DNA of 64,000 nucleotides from an uncultured Campylobacter sp. (GTDB taxonomy: Bacteria > Campylobacterota > Campylobacteria > Campylobacterales > Campylobacteraceae), in contig UQCL01000003.1 of assembly GCA_900539505.1 (NCBI GenBank), forward strand, positions 1-64,000. Reading direction: 5' to 3'. The notes under the pieces are model-generated. The model was not told the origin of the DNA and ran no database searches. It saw only the letters and a program-made list of their open reading frames with translations. Below, one piece after another: positions 1-9,326 of the stretch. Position 1 is the first letter of the stretch, and the number at the start of each line of letters is the position of its first letter. Made by a program: the position numbers and the translations under genes.

Positions 1-102
1 TTTTAAAAACAAAGGATTTAAAAATTTAAAATTTTAAAATTCCGCCACTTTAAAATAACGTAAGCGACGGAATTTAGCGTTTATCGGCGTTTGGTCTTGC
101 GA

Positions 103-948
103 TTACGATAACACTAGCACCGGTACAAGCGCATTGTGCAAGATATCCTCGGAGACGCTGCCTAAAAAGAGCTTTTTGAAAAATCCTTTCGTAAAAGCGC
201 CGGTAGCGATGAGATCGAGGTTATTGGCGCGGCGATATTTGATGATCTCATCGGCGGGCACTTCCGCTTGGATGTATTTGAAAGTGGCGTTTTGAGTGCC
301 TAAAATTTCGCGCGCCAGATCCAGCATCCGCTCGCCCTCTGTGGCATCGAGATTTACATGCAAGACATGCTTATGTGCGCTCGCAAGAAGCTTCGAGCTC
401 TTTATAAACTCAAGCGTGCGTTTCGCCGCGTCAGTGCCGTCAAATGCGATGAGCACGGAGTTAATCGGCGAAAATTCTTTATTTACGAGCAGCGACGGCA
501 CGTGAAGCTCCTTTATCAGCACACTTGCGTTAAAGCCTACGTCCTCGTTATTTGAGCCTTTGATACCGAGCACAAAAATTTCGGCTTCGTCTTTATACTC
601 GGCGATAACGTCGATGAAATCGCCATCTTTAATGATCTTACTTGCCTTTACGCCCGCAGCAGTCGCGGCGCAGATATATTCATCCAACATCGCTTCGGCT
701 TCTTCGTGGTCTTTCTCCGCATCCACACCGCCTAGTGTGGGACTTCCGTAGCTATTTGCAAGGATATCATTCTCTCCCAGGACGATTCCGCCTGCGGCTA
801 GCCCATAAAAATTCTCGCCAAGCTCCGGAATTTCAACCACGTGAATAAACACGAGCTCGGCACCCAAGGTTTTAGCGACGTAAATTCCGTAATCTCTAAC
901 CGCTGGGGCAAGCGCATTTTGATCGACGCAAGTGATGACCTTTTTCAT
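103..948 (-). CDS. tandem universal stress protein (UspA family)
   Basis: A 281-residue protein with two consecutive UspA folds, about residues 1-155 and 160-281. The second half carries the nucleotide-binding signature of ATP-binding Usp proteins: TGAFTKG, then LFLGSVSEDI, ending in the typical VPVLVL strand. The first half has a similar LGIKGSNNEDVGFNAS stretch. No signal peptide, so it is cytoplasmic. Family members are induced by starvation and oxidative stress, usually without a defined reaction. It stands alone and reads away from the SemiSWEET gene. The ATG start is preceded by AAAGGACG. The family is certain; the specific role is not. Confidence 0.9.
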   Translation of the reverse strand: MKKVITCVDQNALAPAVRDYGIYVAKTLGAELVFIHVVEIPELGENFYGLAAGGIVLGENDILANSYGSPTLGGVDAEKDHEEAEAMLDEYICAATAAGVKASKIIKDGDFIDVIAEYKDEAEIFVLGIKGSNNEDVGFNASVLIKELHVPSLLVNKEFSPINSVLIAFDGTDAAKRTLEFIKSSKLLASAHKHVLHVNLDATEGERMLDLAREILGTQNATFKYIQAEVPADEIIKYRRANNLDLIATGAFTKGFFKKLFLGSVSEDILHNALVPVLVLS

Positions 949-1080
949 TTTTCGTCCTTTTAAAGATAAAATTTTAACCGAAATAAGCTTATCAAATTTT
1001 GTATAAAAGTTATTTAAATTCCGTAGATTTGAATGCGGCGCGGGCGATTTTGAAATTTATTAAGTCGCTAAAGGCGCGGA

Positions 1081-1368
1081 TTAAAGCGCCGTTATTGCAG
1101 TTAGCAACCCAAAGATGATCCCCGGGAAATTCGCCGCGGCGAGCGGATAGTCCTTTTTGGGCTTTAGCAGACCATAGCTAACCCATATCGTGCAGTTTAT
1201 CGCGGCTGCGAGCGGCTGGAGAAACGGGACTTTGTTACCGTCTAAATTTGCCATTATGTTCGGCACGTAAGATACGTACATGATAACCGACAGGCGTGTG
1301 CCCGCCCAACCTAAAATTTGTAAATTTCTTTCGCCATAGGCTCTGCTTATTTTTGAGATACGTTTCAA
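1081..1368 (-). CDS. SemiSWEET-type small transporter
   Basis: A 95-residue protein with three predicted membrane segments, the size of a single PQ-loop/MtN3 repeat. The segment VSYVPNIMANLDGNK contains the PN motif of bacterial SemiSWEETs, and WVSYGLLKPKKDYPLAAANFPG matches the end of the repeat. SemiSWEETs dimerise in the inner membrane to form a passive sugar carrier. The genus makes little use of sugars, so the natural substrate is open. No operon partner is visible. Confidence 0.8.
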   Translation of the reverse strand: MKRISKISRAYGERNLQILGWAGTRLSVIMYVSYVPNIMANLDGNKVPFLQPLAAAINCTIWVSYGLLKPKKDYPLAAANFPGIIFGLLTAITAL

Positions 1369-1762
1369 ATTTGCGGATCAAACGGGGCGGGATTTTGATA
1401 CATCAAAGATAAGAAACAAATTAAAAGATGGCTAGAAATAAAATTTGACTTTAAATTTATCGCGGCGGCTCCTTGCCTCTCGCGTCTGCATAAATTTTAA
1501 AGCGGCGTTTGAGGCGCGCATTTAAAAAACGGTGAAATTTAAAACGCCAGGCGGCGCGGCGATAGAATTTAAATTTAAAAGGCGGAATTTCAAGCGGCGC
1601 GACTGCGACTGCGACGAAATTTAAGTAAAATTTGCCGAGGCGAAAGCCATTGAATACATTGCCCAGAGGGCTCGCGGCTAAATTTAAAGTAAAAATTTTA
1701 CAGCATAATCGCAGCAAAATTTTGAAAAGATATAGGGATTAAAAAATTAAATTTAAAAAGGC
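1369..1762. other. non-coding gap
   Basis: About 390 bases between the SemiSWEET gene and prfA. It is rich in AAATTTAAA-type runs alternating with GCGGC blocks. The longest open frame (86 codons, minus strand) has the biased composition of translated AT repeats and no family resemblance. I see no RNA gene or clear terminator. Confidence 0.5.
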
Positions 1763-2830
1763 TTAATAGCCGGCATTTGCGATCGCTTCGGCTTGAGAGT
1801 GCGCTATTAGCGGATCGATGATCTCGTCGAACAAACCCCCCGCCATGATCGCGTCTAGGCGGTAGAGAGTTAAATTTATGCGGTGGTCGCTGATGCGGTT
1901 TTGCGGATAGTTGTAGGTACGGATCCGCCCCGAGCGGTCGCCGGTGCCTACCTGATCCTTGCGATCTTTGCGCTCTTTCTCTAAGCGCTCTTGCTCCTGC
2001 ATATCGTAAAGGCGCGCCTTTAGCACCTTCATCGCCGCCTCTTTGTTTTTGTGCTGATCCTTACCGTCTTGGTTGGTGACGACTAAACCGGTCGGGATGT
2101 GAGTGATGCGAACGGCGCTGTCGGTGGTATTTACGGACTGCCCGCCGTGGCCGGAGCTGCGCATAACGTCGATGCGAAGGTCGTTCGGATTGATCTGTAT
2201 CTCGCTATCCTCGATCTCGGGCATCACGGCGACGGTGATTGCAGAGGTATGCACCCTACCCTGGCTCTCCGTTTCTGGGACGCGCTGCACGCGGTGGGTG
2301 CCGCCTTCAAATTTCAGTCGCGAATACGCTCCCGCGCCCTTTACGAGCAAGATCACTTCTTTGTAGCCGCCGACGCTGCCTTCGCTGGTGCTTACGATCT
2401 CGCATTTATATCCGCGAAGATCGGCGTAGCGCAGATACGCACCGAATAGATCACCCGCAAACAGCGCCGCTTCGTCGCCGCCTGTACCGGCGCGGATCTC
2501 TAAAAAGATATTTTTATCGTCGTTAGGGTCTTTCGGAAGCAGTAAAATTTTGATTTTTTCTTCGAGCTGCGGCTTTTGCGACTCTAAGCTTTTAAGCTCC
2601 TCTTTGGCCAGCTCGCCGAGATCGGCATCGCTTAGCAGGGCTTTGTTTTCTTCAATCTGATTTAAAATTTTAAGATACTCGCTAGCCGCCTCTTTGATCG
2701 GCTCGATATTGCGCTGCTCCTTAGATAGCGCCGTCATATTGGCGATATCTGCGGTAACAGCGGGATCGCTAAGCATGCGCGAAAGCTCGTCATAGCGATC
2801 TAAAAAAGGCTTTAGTTTATCGGCTAGCAT
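1763..2830 (-). CDS. prfA: peptide chain release factor 1
   Basis: A 355-residue class I release factor. It has the GGQ motif in [10 protein letters not shown] (about residues 227-236), which triggers peptidyl-tRNA hydrolysis. It also has the stop-codon-reading tripeptide region as PET in [10 protein letters not shown], in the position of the PxT motif that identifies RF1 (UAA/UAG) rather than RF2. Full length for the family. It follows rpsT by 24 bases on the same strand, probably one transcript, an arrangement seen in other Campylobacter. Confidence 0.97.
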   Translation of the reverse strand: MLADKLKPFLDRYDELSRMLSDPAVTADIANMTALSKEQRNIEPIKEAASEYLKILNQIEENKALLSDADLGELAKEELKSLESQKPQLEEKIKILLLPKDPNDDKNIFLEIRAGTGGDEAALFAGDLFGAYLRYADLRGYKCEIVSTSEGSVGGYKEVILLVKGAGAYSRLKFEGGTHRVQRVPETESQGRVHTSAITVAVMPEIEDSEIQINPNDLRIDVMRSSGHGGQSVNTTDSAVRITHIPTGLVVTNQDGKDQHKNKEAAMKVLKARLYDMQEQERLEKERKDRKDQVGTGDRSGRIRTYNYPQNRISDHRINLTLYRLDAIMAGGLFDEIIDPLIAHSQAEAIANAGY

Positions 2831-2854
2831 TTAAATTTTATGCGTAAGGAGCGC

Positions 2855-3127
2855 TTACGCGGCGGTTTTTAAAGAATTTACGAGTTTGGCTAGGCGGCTT
2901 ACTTTTCTGCTCGCGGTCTGTTTTTTCAAAAAGCCCCTGCTTACGAAGCTGTGAAAGCTTTCGTTAGCCGTTTTTAGAGCCTGAATCGCTGCGTCTAGAT
3001 CCTTGCTCTCGACTGCCTCTCTTACGGCTTTTGTGATATTTTTTACTCTGGTGCGATAAAATCTATTTCGCTCCGTTCTTTTTATGGTTTGTCTCGCGCG
3101 TTTTTCGGCGGATTTGTGATTTGCCAT
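2855..3127 (-). CDS. rpsT: 30S ribosomal protein S20
   Basis: A 90-residue, Lys/Arg-rich helical protein beginning [13 protein letters not shown], the standard S20 N terminus. It binds 16S rRNA during small-subunit assembly. A strong SD (AAAGGGACG) precedes the ATG, and a TATAAT box lies about 32 bases upstream on the minus strand. First gene of an apparent rpsT-prfA operon, divergent from glmM. Confidence 0.97.
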   Translation of the reverse strand: MANHKSAEKRARQTIKRTERNRFYRTRVKNITKAVREAVESKDLDAAIQALKTANESFHSFVSRGFLKKQTASRKVSRLAKLVNSLKTAA

Positions 3128-3158
3128 AACGTCCCTTTCGGTTAAATTTGAACCTGCG

Positions 3159-3164
3159 ATTATA
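3159..3164 (-). promoter_or_regulatory. -10 box of rpsT-prfA promoter
   Basis: TATAAT on the minus strand, giving a predicted start near 3152 and a short leader before rpsT. The upstream DNA is T-rich when read on this strand, as in Campylobacter sigma-70 promoters. Predicted from sequence only. Confidence 0.6.
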
Positions 3165-3278
3165 CGTAAAAAATATTTAATCGACGCTTAATTTAAGTGA
3201 AATTTAAAATAGCTCGAATTTATTAAGATTAAACTTTTTCTGGTAAAATTTTGCGATTACATTTTTAAGGATTTGATA

Positions 3279-4619
3279 ATGAAACTTTTCGGGACGGACG
3301 GTGTACGAGGCAAAGCGGGAGAATTTTTGACCGCGGAGCTCGCAATGCGCGTAGCGATGGCAGCGGGAATTTATTTTAGGAAAAATTCCGTTACGAATAT
3401 GATTTTAGTCGGCAAAGATACCCGCAGAAGCGGCTATATGATAGAAACCGCGATCGTAGCGGGCCTTACCTCGGTGGGCTACAACGTCCGTCAAATCGGA
3501 CCGATGCCTACTCCTGCGATCGCATTTCTCACCGAGGATATGCGCTGCGACGCGGGCATCATGATAAGCGCGAGCCACAATCCATACTACGACAACGGCA
3601 TTAAATTTTTCAACAGCGAAGGCTTTAAGCTCGATGAAAAAGAGGAAGCGCAGATCGAAAAAATTTATTTCAGCGACGAACTCATTGCCGAGGCGCGCAC
3701 CAAAATGATGCAAATCGGCGCCGCAAAGCGCGTGGACGACGTCATCGGCAGATATATCGTGCATATTAAAAATTCCTTCCCGAAGCAAAAGACGCTGCAC
3801 GGGCTTCGCGTCGTGCTTGATTGCGCAAACGGAGCAAGCTACAGGGTCGCGCCTACGGTATTTAACGAGCTGGGGGCCGAAACGATCGTCATCGGCGACG
3901 AACCTAACGGCAAAAATATTAACGATGCTTGCGGCGCACTAAGCCCGCAAGGTCTAGCCGGGGAAGTAAAGCGCCTGCGCGCCGACGTCGGCTTTGCTTT
4001 CGACGGGGATGCCGATAGGCTCGTAGTCGTGGATGAAAACGGCGAGATCATCCACGGCGACGCGCTACTTGGAATTTTAGCAGTCTATTTGAAAGGAAAA
4101 AATCGCTTAGCAGGCAATAAAATGGTAGCCACAGTGATGAGTAATTCTGCGCTGGAGGATTTTTTAGCTAAACACGACATCGCGCTTCATCGCTGCAATG
4201 TAGGCGATAAATTTGTACTTGAGACGATGCACGAGCTAGGCGCAAATTTTGGTGGCGAGCAGAGCGGGCACGTAATCTTTGGCGATTACGCCAAAACGGG
4301 CGACGGCATCGCAAGCGCGCTGCAATTCGCCGCCTGCATGCTGGATATGAAAAAGAAGGCAAGCGAATTTTCGGGGATGATTAAGCCCTATCCACAAATT
4401 TTAAAGAATTTAAAAATTTCGGATAAAAAACCGCTTGAAAAATTAAAAGGGCTAAAGGAGCTTGAAACAAGCCTTAAAGCGGACAAAATCCGCTCGCTCT
4501 TTCGCTACTCCGGCACCGAAAACGTTATCCGCCTCTTAATCGAGGGCAAAAACGAAAAACTGCTACAAAAGCGAATGGACGAGGTCGAGAAATTTTTTAC
4601 CAAAGCCCTAAATGAGTAG
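3279..4619 (+). CDS. glmM: phosphoglucosamine mutase
   Basis: A 446-residue alpha-D-phosphohexomutase converting glucosamine-6-phosphate to glucosamine-1-phosphate for UDP-GlcNAc, hence peptidoglycan and LOS. It starts [11 protein letters not shown]. The phosphoserine loop is [12 protein letters not shown] (about residue 100), the metal-binding loop is DGDADR, and the phosphate-binding C terminus has [11 protein letters not shown] chose the ATG at 3279 over the in-frame TTG two codons upstream because AAGG at 3267-3270 is well spaced for it. Probably leads the glmM-lspA-TM2-hemJ run. Confidence 0.97.
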   Translation: MKLFGTDGVRGKAGEFLTAELAMRVAMAAGIYFRKNSVTNMILVGKDTRRSGYMIETAIVAGLTSVGYNVRQIGPMPTPAIAFLTEDMRCDAGIMISASHNPYYDNGIKFFNSEGFKLDEKEEAQIEKIYFSDELIAEARTKMMQIGAAKRVDDVIGRYIVHIKNSFPKQKTLHGLRVVLDCANGASYRVAPTVFNELGAETIVIGDEPNGKNINDACGALSPQGLAGEVKRLRADVGFAFDGDADRLVVVDENGEIIHGDALLGILAVYLKGKNRLAGNKMVATVMSNSALEDFLAKHDIALHRCNVGDKFVLETMHELGANFGGEQSGHVIFGDYAKTGDGIASALQFAACMLDMKKKASEFSGMIKPYPQILKNLKISDKKPLEKLKGLKELETSLKADKIRSLFRYSGTENVIRLLIEGKNEKLLQKRMDEVEKFFTKALNE

Positions 4620-4717
4620 CGTTGCGGTGAAATTTTACGGCGCGACAAGCTCATGGCTCGGCACAAAAAGCGCGAGCGGGAAACGCAGGCTTTACATATT
4701 TAAATTTAGGCTGCGAG

Positions 4718-5179
4718 ATGGCTAAGACCTGTATTAAATTTATCCTGCTTTTTGCGGCGATCTTTGCGATCGATCAAGCGATCAAACTTCTGTTTTTAAA
4801 CGGTTTTTCGTGGCAAGGGGAGTTTTTTTCGCTAGAGCTTACGCTTAATCGCGGCGTTGCGTTTTCGATGTTTGCATTCTTGGGCGAAAATTTAAAATTT
4901 ATCCAGATCGCGCTGATCTCGGCGCTTGCGGCGTATGTATTTTGTCATAAAAAGCTCTTTTACGAGCACTGGATGCCGTTTGCGCTGATTCTTGCTGGAG
5001 GATGTTCAAACCTGCTCGATCGCTTCATTCGCGGCGGCGTGGTCGATTACGTCGCATGGCATAAGTGGTTTGAGTTCGCGGTGTTTAATTTCGCCGACGT
5101 GATGATAGATCTGGCCGTCGTGATTTTTATCTTCCAAAGCTACAAGATCGCGAAAAAGGAGAAAAATGAAGAGAAATAA
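4718..5179 (+). CDS. lspA: lipoprotein signal peptidase (SPase II)
   Basis: A 153-residue inner-membrane aspartyl protease with four predicted membrane segments. Family signatures are NRGVAFSMF, NLLDR (first catalytic Asp) and FNFADVMIDLAV (second catalytic Asp). It removes signal peptides from prolipoproteins, of which this window encodes several. The start overlaps the stop of a 37-codon out-of-frame reading frame coming from the end of glmM. Its stop overlaps the start of the next gene by 14 bases. Confidence 0.95.
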   Translation: MAKTCIKFILLFAAIFAIDQAIKLLFLNGFSWQGEFFSLELTLNRGVAFSMFAFLGENLKFIQIALISALAAYVFCHKKLFYEHWMPFALILAGGCSNLLDRFIRGGVVDYVAWHKWFEFAVFNFADVMIDLAVVIFIFQSYKIAKKEKNEEK

Positions 5180-5558
5180 TTACATCGCTTACGCGCTTTG
5201 GTTTTTAGGTGCGTTTTCGTGGATCGCAGCTATGCCGATCGGCGGCGGACTGCATAGAATTTATTGCGGCAAATTTATCAGCGGATTTGCTCAAATCGCG
5301 CTATTTTGGCTGGGAAGTTTTACACTATGGTTTTTAGTGGGCTTTTTGTTTTGGGCGATTTGGGGAATTTGGATTTTGCTAGACATATTTTTCGTAGGAA
5401 TTTGGGTAGAAGATTTAAATGCTTTTGCAAGCGAGACGGAGGAGGACGACTACGAGGGGCGTCTGAAAAAGGTCGATGCACTCTACGAGCTGTATCAAAA
5501 AGGCGCAATTTCCAAAGAGGAATTCGAGGCGCGAAAAGAAATTTTAATGAGAGATTAA
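5166..5558 (+). CDS. TM2-SHOCT small membrane protein
   Basis: A 130-residue protein. The N-terminal half is a two-helix TM2 domain (GGGLHRIYCGKFISGFAQI, then a second hydrophobic hairpin). The C-terminal 35 residues form a SHOCT motif (KKVDALYELYQKGAISKEEF). SHOCT is a short helical oligomerisation tail common at the ends of bacterial membrane proteins. The ATG sits inside the lspA end with an overlapping GGAG, so translation is probably coupled. Function unknown. Confidence 0.8.
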   Translation: MKRNNYIAYALWFLGAFSWIAAMPIGGGLHRIYCGKFISGFAQIALFWLGSFTLWFLVGFLFWAIWGIWILLDIFFVGIWVEDLNAFASETEEDDYEGRLKKVDALYELYQKGAISKEEFEARKEILMRD

Positions 5559-5567
5559 GGAGAAAAA

Positions 5568-6008
5568 ATGAGTTACTATTGGTTTAAATTTGTCCATTTT
5601 GCGGGCTTTATTTCATGGATGGCGATGCTGTTTTACATGCCGCGTCTGTATGTTTATCACGCTGAAAATTTAGACAAGCCGGATTTCGTAAAGGTTGTTA
5701 AAAAGATGGAGCGGATGCTGTATCACGCGATCGGCTGGATAGCGATGGCAGTGACGGTTTTTAGCGGCGTGATGCTTATCATTTTAAATCCTGGGCTTAT
5801 GAAAATGGGATATTTTCATATAAAATTACTAGCCGGAGTTTTGCTGATCTGTTATCATTTGTGGCTGTATTATTATATGTATAAATTTGAAAAAAACGAG
5901 TGCCACAGGAGCGGAAAATACTTCCGTGCGATCAACGAAGGCCCTACGATCATAATGTTTATAATACTTTATGCAATGCTAATAATGCCGAATTTACCGA
6001 GCAACTAG
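5568..6008 (+). CDS. hemJ: HemJ-type protoporphyrinogen IX oxidase (UPF0093)
   Basis: A 146-residue four-helix membrane protein with the family's conserved N terminus: VHFAGFISWMAMLFYMPRLYVYH, containing the conserved His and the MPRL(Y)VYH motif. The later LLAGVLLICYHLWLY carries the conserved Lys/His region. HemJ oxidises protoporphyrinogen IX in haem synthesis in organisms lacking HemG/HemY. It lies ten bases after the TM2-SHOCT gene behind a clear AAGGAG. Confidence 0.88.
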   Translation: MSYYWFKFVHFAGFISWMAMLFYMPRLYVYHAENLDKPDFVKVVKKMERMLYHAIGWIAMAVTVFSGVMLIILNPGLMKMGYFHIKLLAGVLLICYHLWLYYYMYKFEKNECHRSGKYFRAINEGPTIIMFIILYAMLIMPNLPSN

Positions 6009-6072
6009 CCCGTTTTGATAAAAATTTAATTAAAATTTGCATAAAATTAGAGCAAAATTTTAAAGGAAGCAT

Positions 6073-7236
6073 GTGCAACATATCATTAAGAAAATTTTAT
6101 CAAGTGAAAGTAGTGCCGGCGTTATATTACTTCTATCCGCGGTTTTTGCGATCGTAGCTCAAAACGTAGAATTTTTATCGAAATATTACGAAGCGTTTTT
6201 GCATTTGAGTTTTACCATAGGTGTTGGTTCTGCGAAACTTGACGAATCGATGCATTTTTTGGTAAACGACGTGCTTATGGCGATATTTTTCTTTGCCATC
6301 GGACTTGAGCTTAAGCGCGAAAAAATCGAAGGACAGCTGCGCCATTTCTCTCAAATTTTACTTCCTAGCTTCGCGGCTCTGGGCGGAGTAATGATGCCTG
6401 CGATTATATTTTCGATCATTAACTGGGGCGATGCCGTCGCGATGAAGGGCTGGGCAATCCCTACGGCAACCGACATAGCCTTTGCTGTGGGTGTGATGGC
6501 ACTTTTGGGCAAAAAAATCCCGGCTAGCCTTAAAATTTTTGTCCTAACGCTTGCGATAATGGACGATCTGTGTGCAATTTTAATCATCGCTTTGTTTTAT
6601 TCCTCTACCATAAACGCAATCTATCTAGGCGGCGCAGCTGCCTGTGTTGCAATAATGCTAGCGATGAGCAGACTTGGTGTCGATAAAAAGCTTCCGTTTA
6701 TCATCGTGGCCATGGTGCTGTGGGTGATGGTACTAAACTCCGGTATCCACGCAACTATCGCGGGAGTGCTTGCGGGTTTTTGTATCCCGCTTAAGACTCG
6801 CTCGGGTTCTATGCTAAAGGATATGGAGCACGGACTAGCCTACCCCGTAAATTTCTTCATCTTGCCGATCTTTGCTTTCACAAATGCTGGCGTTTCGCTA
6901 GCAGGCATTAGTCCTAGCTTCCTTTTCGGTCCGGTGCCGATGGGTATCATGCTAGGGCTATTTTTCGGTAAACAGATCGGAATTTTTGCCTTTAGCTGGA
7001 TCTTAATCAAAGCCAAAATCGCCTACATGCCCGAAAACGCAGGCTGGCCACAGCTTTACGCCGTGGCAATTATCTGTGGTATCGGCTTTACGATGGCGCT
7101 TTTCGTCGATGGCCTCGCATATGGCGGCAGCGATATGTATCATTACACAGACAAGCTCGCGGTATTTTTAGGCTCGATAATTTCCGGGGTAGTTGGATTT
7201 TTCGTCGCAAAAGCAGTCGCGGTAAAACAAAGCTAA
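6073..7236 (+). CDS. nhaA: Na+/H+ antiporter NhaA
   Basis: A 387-residue inner-membrane antiporter with about 11-12 helices. It contains PTATDIAFAVGVMALLG and the aspartate pair in LAIMDDLCAILIIALF, corresponding to the NhaA ion-binding residues. It exports Na+ in exchange for H+. Translation most likely begins at GTG 6073, since AAGGA at 6062-6066 is optimally placed; the ATG two bases earlier is out of frame. Downstream 7237-7393 is AT-rich and non-coding. Confidence 0.95.
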   Translation: MQHIIKKILSSESSAGVILLLSAVFAIVAQNVEFLSKYYEAFLHLSFTIGVGSAKLDESMHFLVNDVLMAIFFFAIGLELKREKIEGQLRHFSQILLPSFAALGGVMMPAIIFSIINWGDAVAMKGWAIPTATDIAFAVGVMALLGKKIPASLKIFVLTLAIMDDLCAILIIALFYSSTINAIYLGGAAACVAIMLAMSRLGVDKKLPFIIVAMVLWVMVLNSGIHATIAGVLAGFCIPLKTRSGSMLKDMEHGLAYPVNFFILPIFAFTNAGVSLAGISPSFLFGPVPMGIMLGLFFGKQIGIFAFSWILIKAKIAYMPENAGWPQLYAVAIICGIGFTMALFVDGLAYGGSDMYHYTDKLAVFLGSIISGVVGFFVAKAVAVKQS

Positions 7237-7393
7237 ATTCCATAAAAAGATTAAAATTTTAAAATTTTACGAGCAACACAAAATTTCAAAATTCTACCGC
7301 TCAAAAAATTTCAAAATTTTAAGAGTGACTCTAAATTTTGAAATTTATAATCTAGGAAATTTAGCTTGAAATTCTGTTTAATCTAAGTACAGC

Positions 7394-7921
7394 TTAAACT
7401 ACCAAAATTCCTGCATTTTGCATTAAGCTTAGCGCGCATTCGTCGTAGTAGGCGCGCTCATGATTCGGTGCGTCGTACGTAGCTACCGCACCTTGCGGAA
7501 CGATAACGTCTTTATCGGCGCCAATTTCGTTGAGATAGGTGCGCAGGCTAAGCGTGAACTGCATCACGCAGATGTCGGTGCAACAGCCCGTAATCACAAA
7601 GCGATCGAAGCCGTCTAGGATTTTTTTATCCAAATTATGAAAGCCGTTCGTGCTACGCTTAAAAGTGACGTTTTGCTCGCCTACGTAGGGCGCGAGTTCC
7701 TCGATCACCTCCGCTTCGGGCGAGCCGACTAGGCAGTGAACCGGATAGCGCTTCATCTCCAAATCCCGCTCAGCGTGAGCGTCGCAGATGAAATGCACAT
7801 TTTTCGCCGCCTCAATCTGTTTAAGCACCGCAGGAGCGATTTTTGCGATGCTGGGATCAGCCATCGCGCCGAATTTTACGAAACCGTTTACCATATCAAT
7901 CACAAACACCAAAGTTTTCAT
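7394..7921 (-). CDS. isochorismatase-like cysteine hydrolase (nicotinamidase family)
   Basis: A 175-residue protein beginning MKTLVFVIDMVNGFV. The Asp of VIDMVNGF, the Lys of TFKRSTNGF and the Cys of ITGCCTDICV form the Asp-Lys-Cys triad of the family. Nicotinamidase/pyrazinamidase is the nearest guess; substrate is not provable here. The ATG at 7921 is chosen over a TTG codon just upstream. Its first base is the last base of the preceding gene's TGA (TGATG), and TAAGGAG is well placed, so the two hydrolases are translationally coupled. Confidence 0.82.
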   Translation of the reverse strand: MKTLVFVIDMVNGFVKFGAMADPSIAKIAPAVLKQIEAAKNVHFICDAHAERDLEMKRYPVHCLVGSPEAEVIEELAPYVGEQNVTFKRSTNGFHNLDKKILDGFDRFVITGCCTDICVMQFTLSLRTYLNEIGADKDVIVPQGAVATYDAPNHERAYYDECALSLMQNAGILVV

Positions 7922-8727
7922 CAAAACTCCTTATAAATTTCAGGTTTAAGATCCTTCAAAACGTCCATCTTTGCGCGAAATTTTGAAATTTCATCTAAGT
8001 TTACATCCACAACTTTGACGGACTCTTTTTTGCCTAGGCGCGCGACGATCTCGTCGCCGGGACCGATCAGCATGGAATTTCCGCCGAAACTCTCGCCCTG
8101 CCCCGCATCGCCGCAGCCGTTTACCGCGCAGATAAAAATTTGATTCTCGATCGCGCGGGCCCTCGCAAGCGTGATAAAATGCTCTATGCGGCTTTGCGCG
8201 AACTGCGCGATTACAAAAACCACTTGCGCGCCACGAAGCGCCAAGGCGCGAAAAATTTCACCGAAGCGCAGATCATAACAGACCGCGACGCCGATTTTGA
8301 CCACGCGATTTTTAAATTTGACCTCGCAAATTCCTAACCTATCGCCGCCGCTTACGATCTCGTTTTCGCGAGCGAGAGAGAAGGCGTGGATCTTATCGTA
8401 GCGTAAAATTTCGGCTCCATTTTGATAGATGAAAGCGGAATTGTAAATTTTATCTTGCCTAGAATTTATCGATCCGCCTATTAAAACAGCGCCGCAGTTT
8501 TGCGAAATCTCGCTTAAAAATCCCTTCGTTCGCGCAGCTCCCGCGTCGGCTAAGCGCTTGAAATTTTGTACGCAAAAGCCCGTATTAAATGCCTCGGGCA
8601 GCACCACTATGTCCGCGCCGCGTTTTAACGCGCGATCGATCAGCCCGCGCGCGCGGATAAAATTTTGCTCGCAATCCGCGGCAGTAGAGGCGAGCTTTAC
8701 GTTCATTTGCAAGATTGCTATTTTCAA
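7921..8727 (-). CDS. carbon-nitrogen hydrolase (nitrilase superfamily)
   Basis: A 268-residue member of the nitrilase/omega-amidase superfamily. The Glu of VVLPEAFNTGF, the Lys of RYDKIHAFS and the Cys of GVAVCYDLRFGEIFR form the Glu-Lys-Cys triad. Such cytoplasmic enzymes hydrolyse amides, for example omega-amidase or carbamoyl substrates. It lies 9 bases after ruvC and overlaps the next hydrolase, so ruvC, this gene and the cysteine hydrolase probably share a transcript. Confidence 0.88.
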   Translation of the reverse strand: MKIAILQMNVKLASTAADCEQNFIRARGLIDRALKRGADIVVLPEAFNTGFCVQNFKRLADAGAARTKGFLSEISQNCGAVLIGGSINSRQDKIYNSAFIYQNGAEILRYDKIHAFSLARENEIVSGGDRLGICEVKFKNRVVKIGVAVCYDLRFGEIFRALALRGAQVVFVIAQFAQSRIEHFITLARARAIENQIFICAVNGCGDAGQGESFGGNSMLIGPGDEIVARLGKKESVKVVDVNLDEISKFRAKMDVLKDLKPEIYKEF

Positions 8728-8736
8728 CTCTTTCTC

Positions 8737-9216
8737 CTATCTAGGCGCCCGGCGCATCGCGTGAGCATGCGTGAGCGCAACGGCGATGGCGTCGGTAACG
8801 TCGAGCGGTTTGATCTCTTTATTAATCCCTAAAATCCGCTTCACCATGAAGGCGACCTGTTCCTTCGCCGCCTTCGCCTTTCCTGTGACAGATTTTTTTA
8901 CCTGAAGCGGCGTGTATTCGGCAAAATTTCCAAAAATTTGTAAAATTTTAAGAGCCAGCGCGCCGCGAAACTGAGCGAGCTTTAAAACAGACTGCGGATT
9001 GTAGGCGTAAAACATCGATTCTATCGCGACCTCATCGATCTTATGAGCTCTAAAAATTTGATCGATTGCCTCGCTCATCTGCGTCATTTGAAATTGCACG
9101 TTTTCAGCCTTCATTTTCACTAATCCCGCCTCTATGAGGATGATTTTATTCACATCTTTTTCCAAAATCGCATAGCCTAAATTTCTAGTTCCCGGATCAA
9201 TTCCTAAAATTTTCAT
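8737..9216 (-). CDS. ruvC: Holliday junction resolvase RuvC
   Basis: A 159-residue RNase H-fold endonuclease. It starts [18 protein letters not shown] with the first catalytic Asp. [17 protein letters not shown] carries the catalytic Glu and the loop typical of RuvC, and [16 protein letters not shown] the last acidic pair. It resolves Holliday junctions with RuvAB. Divergent from dnaA across the origin gap, the standard arrangement in Campylobacterota. Confidence 0.96.
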   Translation of the reverse strand: MKILGIDPGTRNLGYAILEKDVNKIILIEAGLVKMKAENVQFQMTQMSEAIDQIFRAHKIDEVAIESMFYAYNPQSVLKLAQFRGALALKILQIFGNFAEYTPLQVKKSVTGKAKAAKEQVAFMVKRILGINKEIKPLDVTDAIAVALTHAHAMRRAPR

Positions 9217-9326
9217 AACCCTCTTTCACGCTTATTCACGGCTTAATCACAAGTGAATAAACTTAAATTTACCGCAAATTTAGCGAAATTTAGCTAAAAT
9301 CTTAATCTAATTTGTAAGGGAATTTT
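9217..9326. other. oriC part 1: DnaA boxes and AT-rich unwinding candidate upstream of dnaA
   Basis: The 110-base ruvC-dnaA gap holds a tight cluster of DnaA-box-like 9-mers: TTATTCACG at 9232-9240, TTAATCACA at 9243-9251 and, on the other strand, TTATTCACT at 9252-9260. A weaker CTTTCACG lies at 9223-9230. The boxes are followed by about 60 bases of very AT-rich DNA leading into dnaA. This matches the TTATTCAC-type boxes of Campylobacterota rather than the E. coli TTATCCACA form. Box identity is by eye. Confidence 0.75.

Noticed and set aside
1457..1717. 86-codon minus-strand open frame upstream of prfA
   Set aside because: Composition is translated AAATTTAAA/GCGGC repeat, with no ribosome-binding site and no family-like motif.
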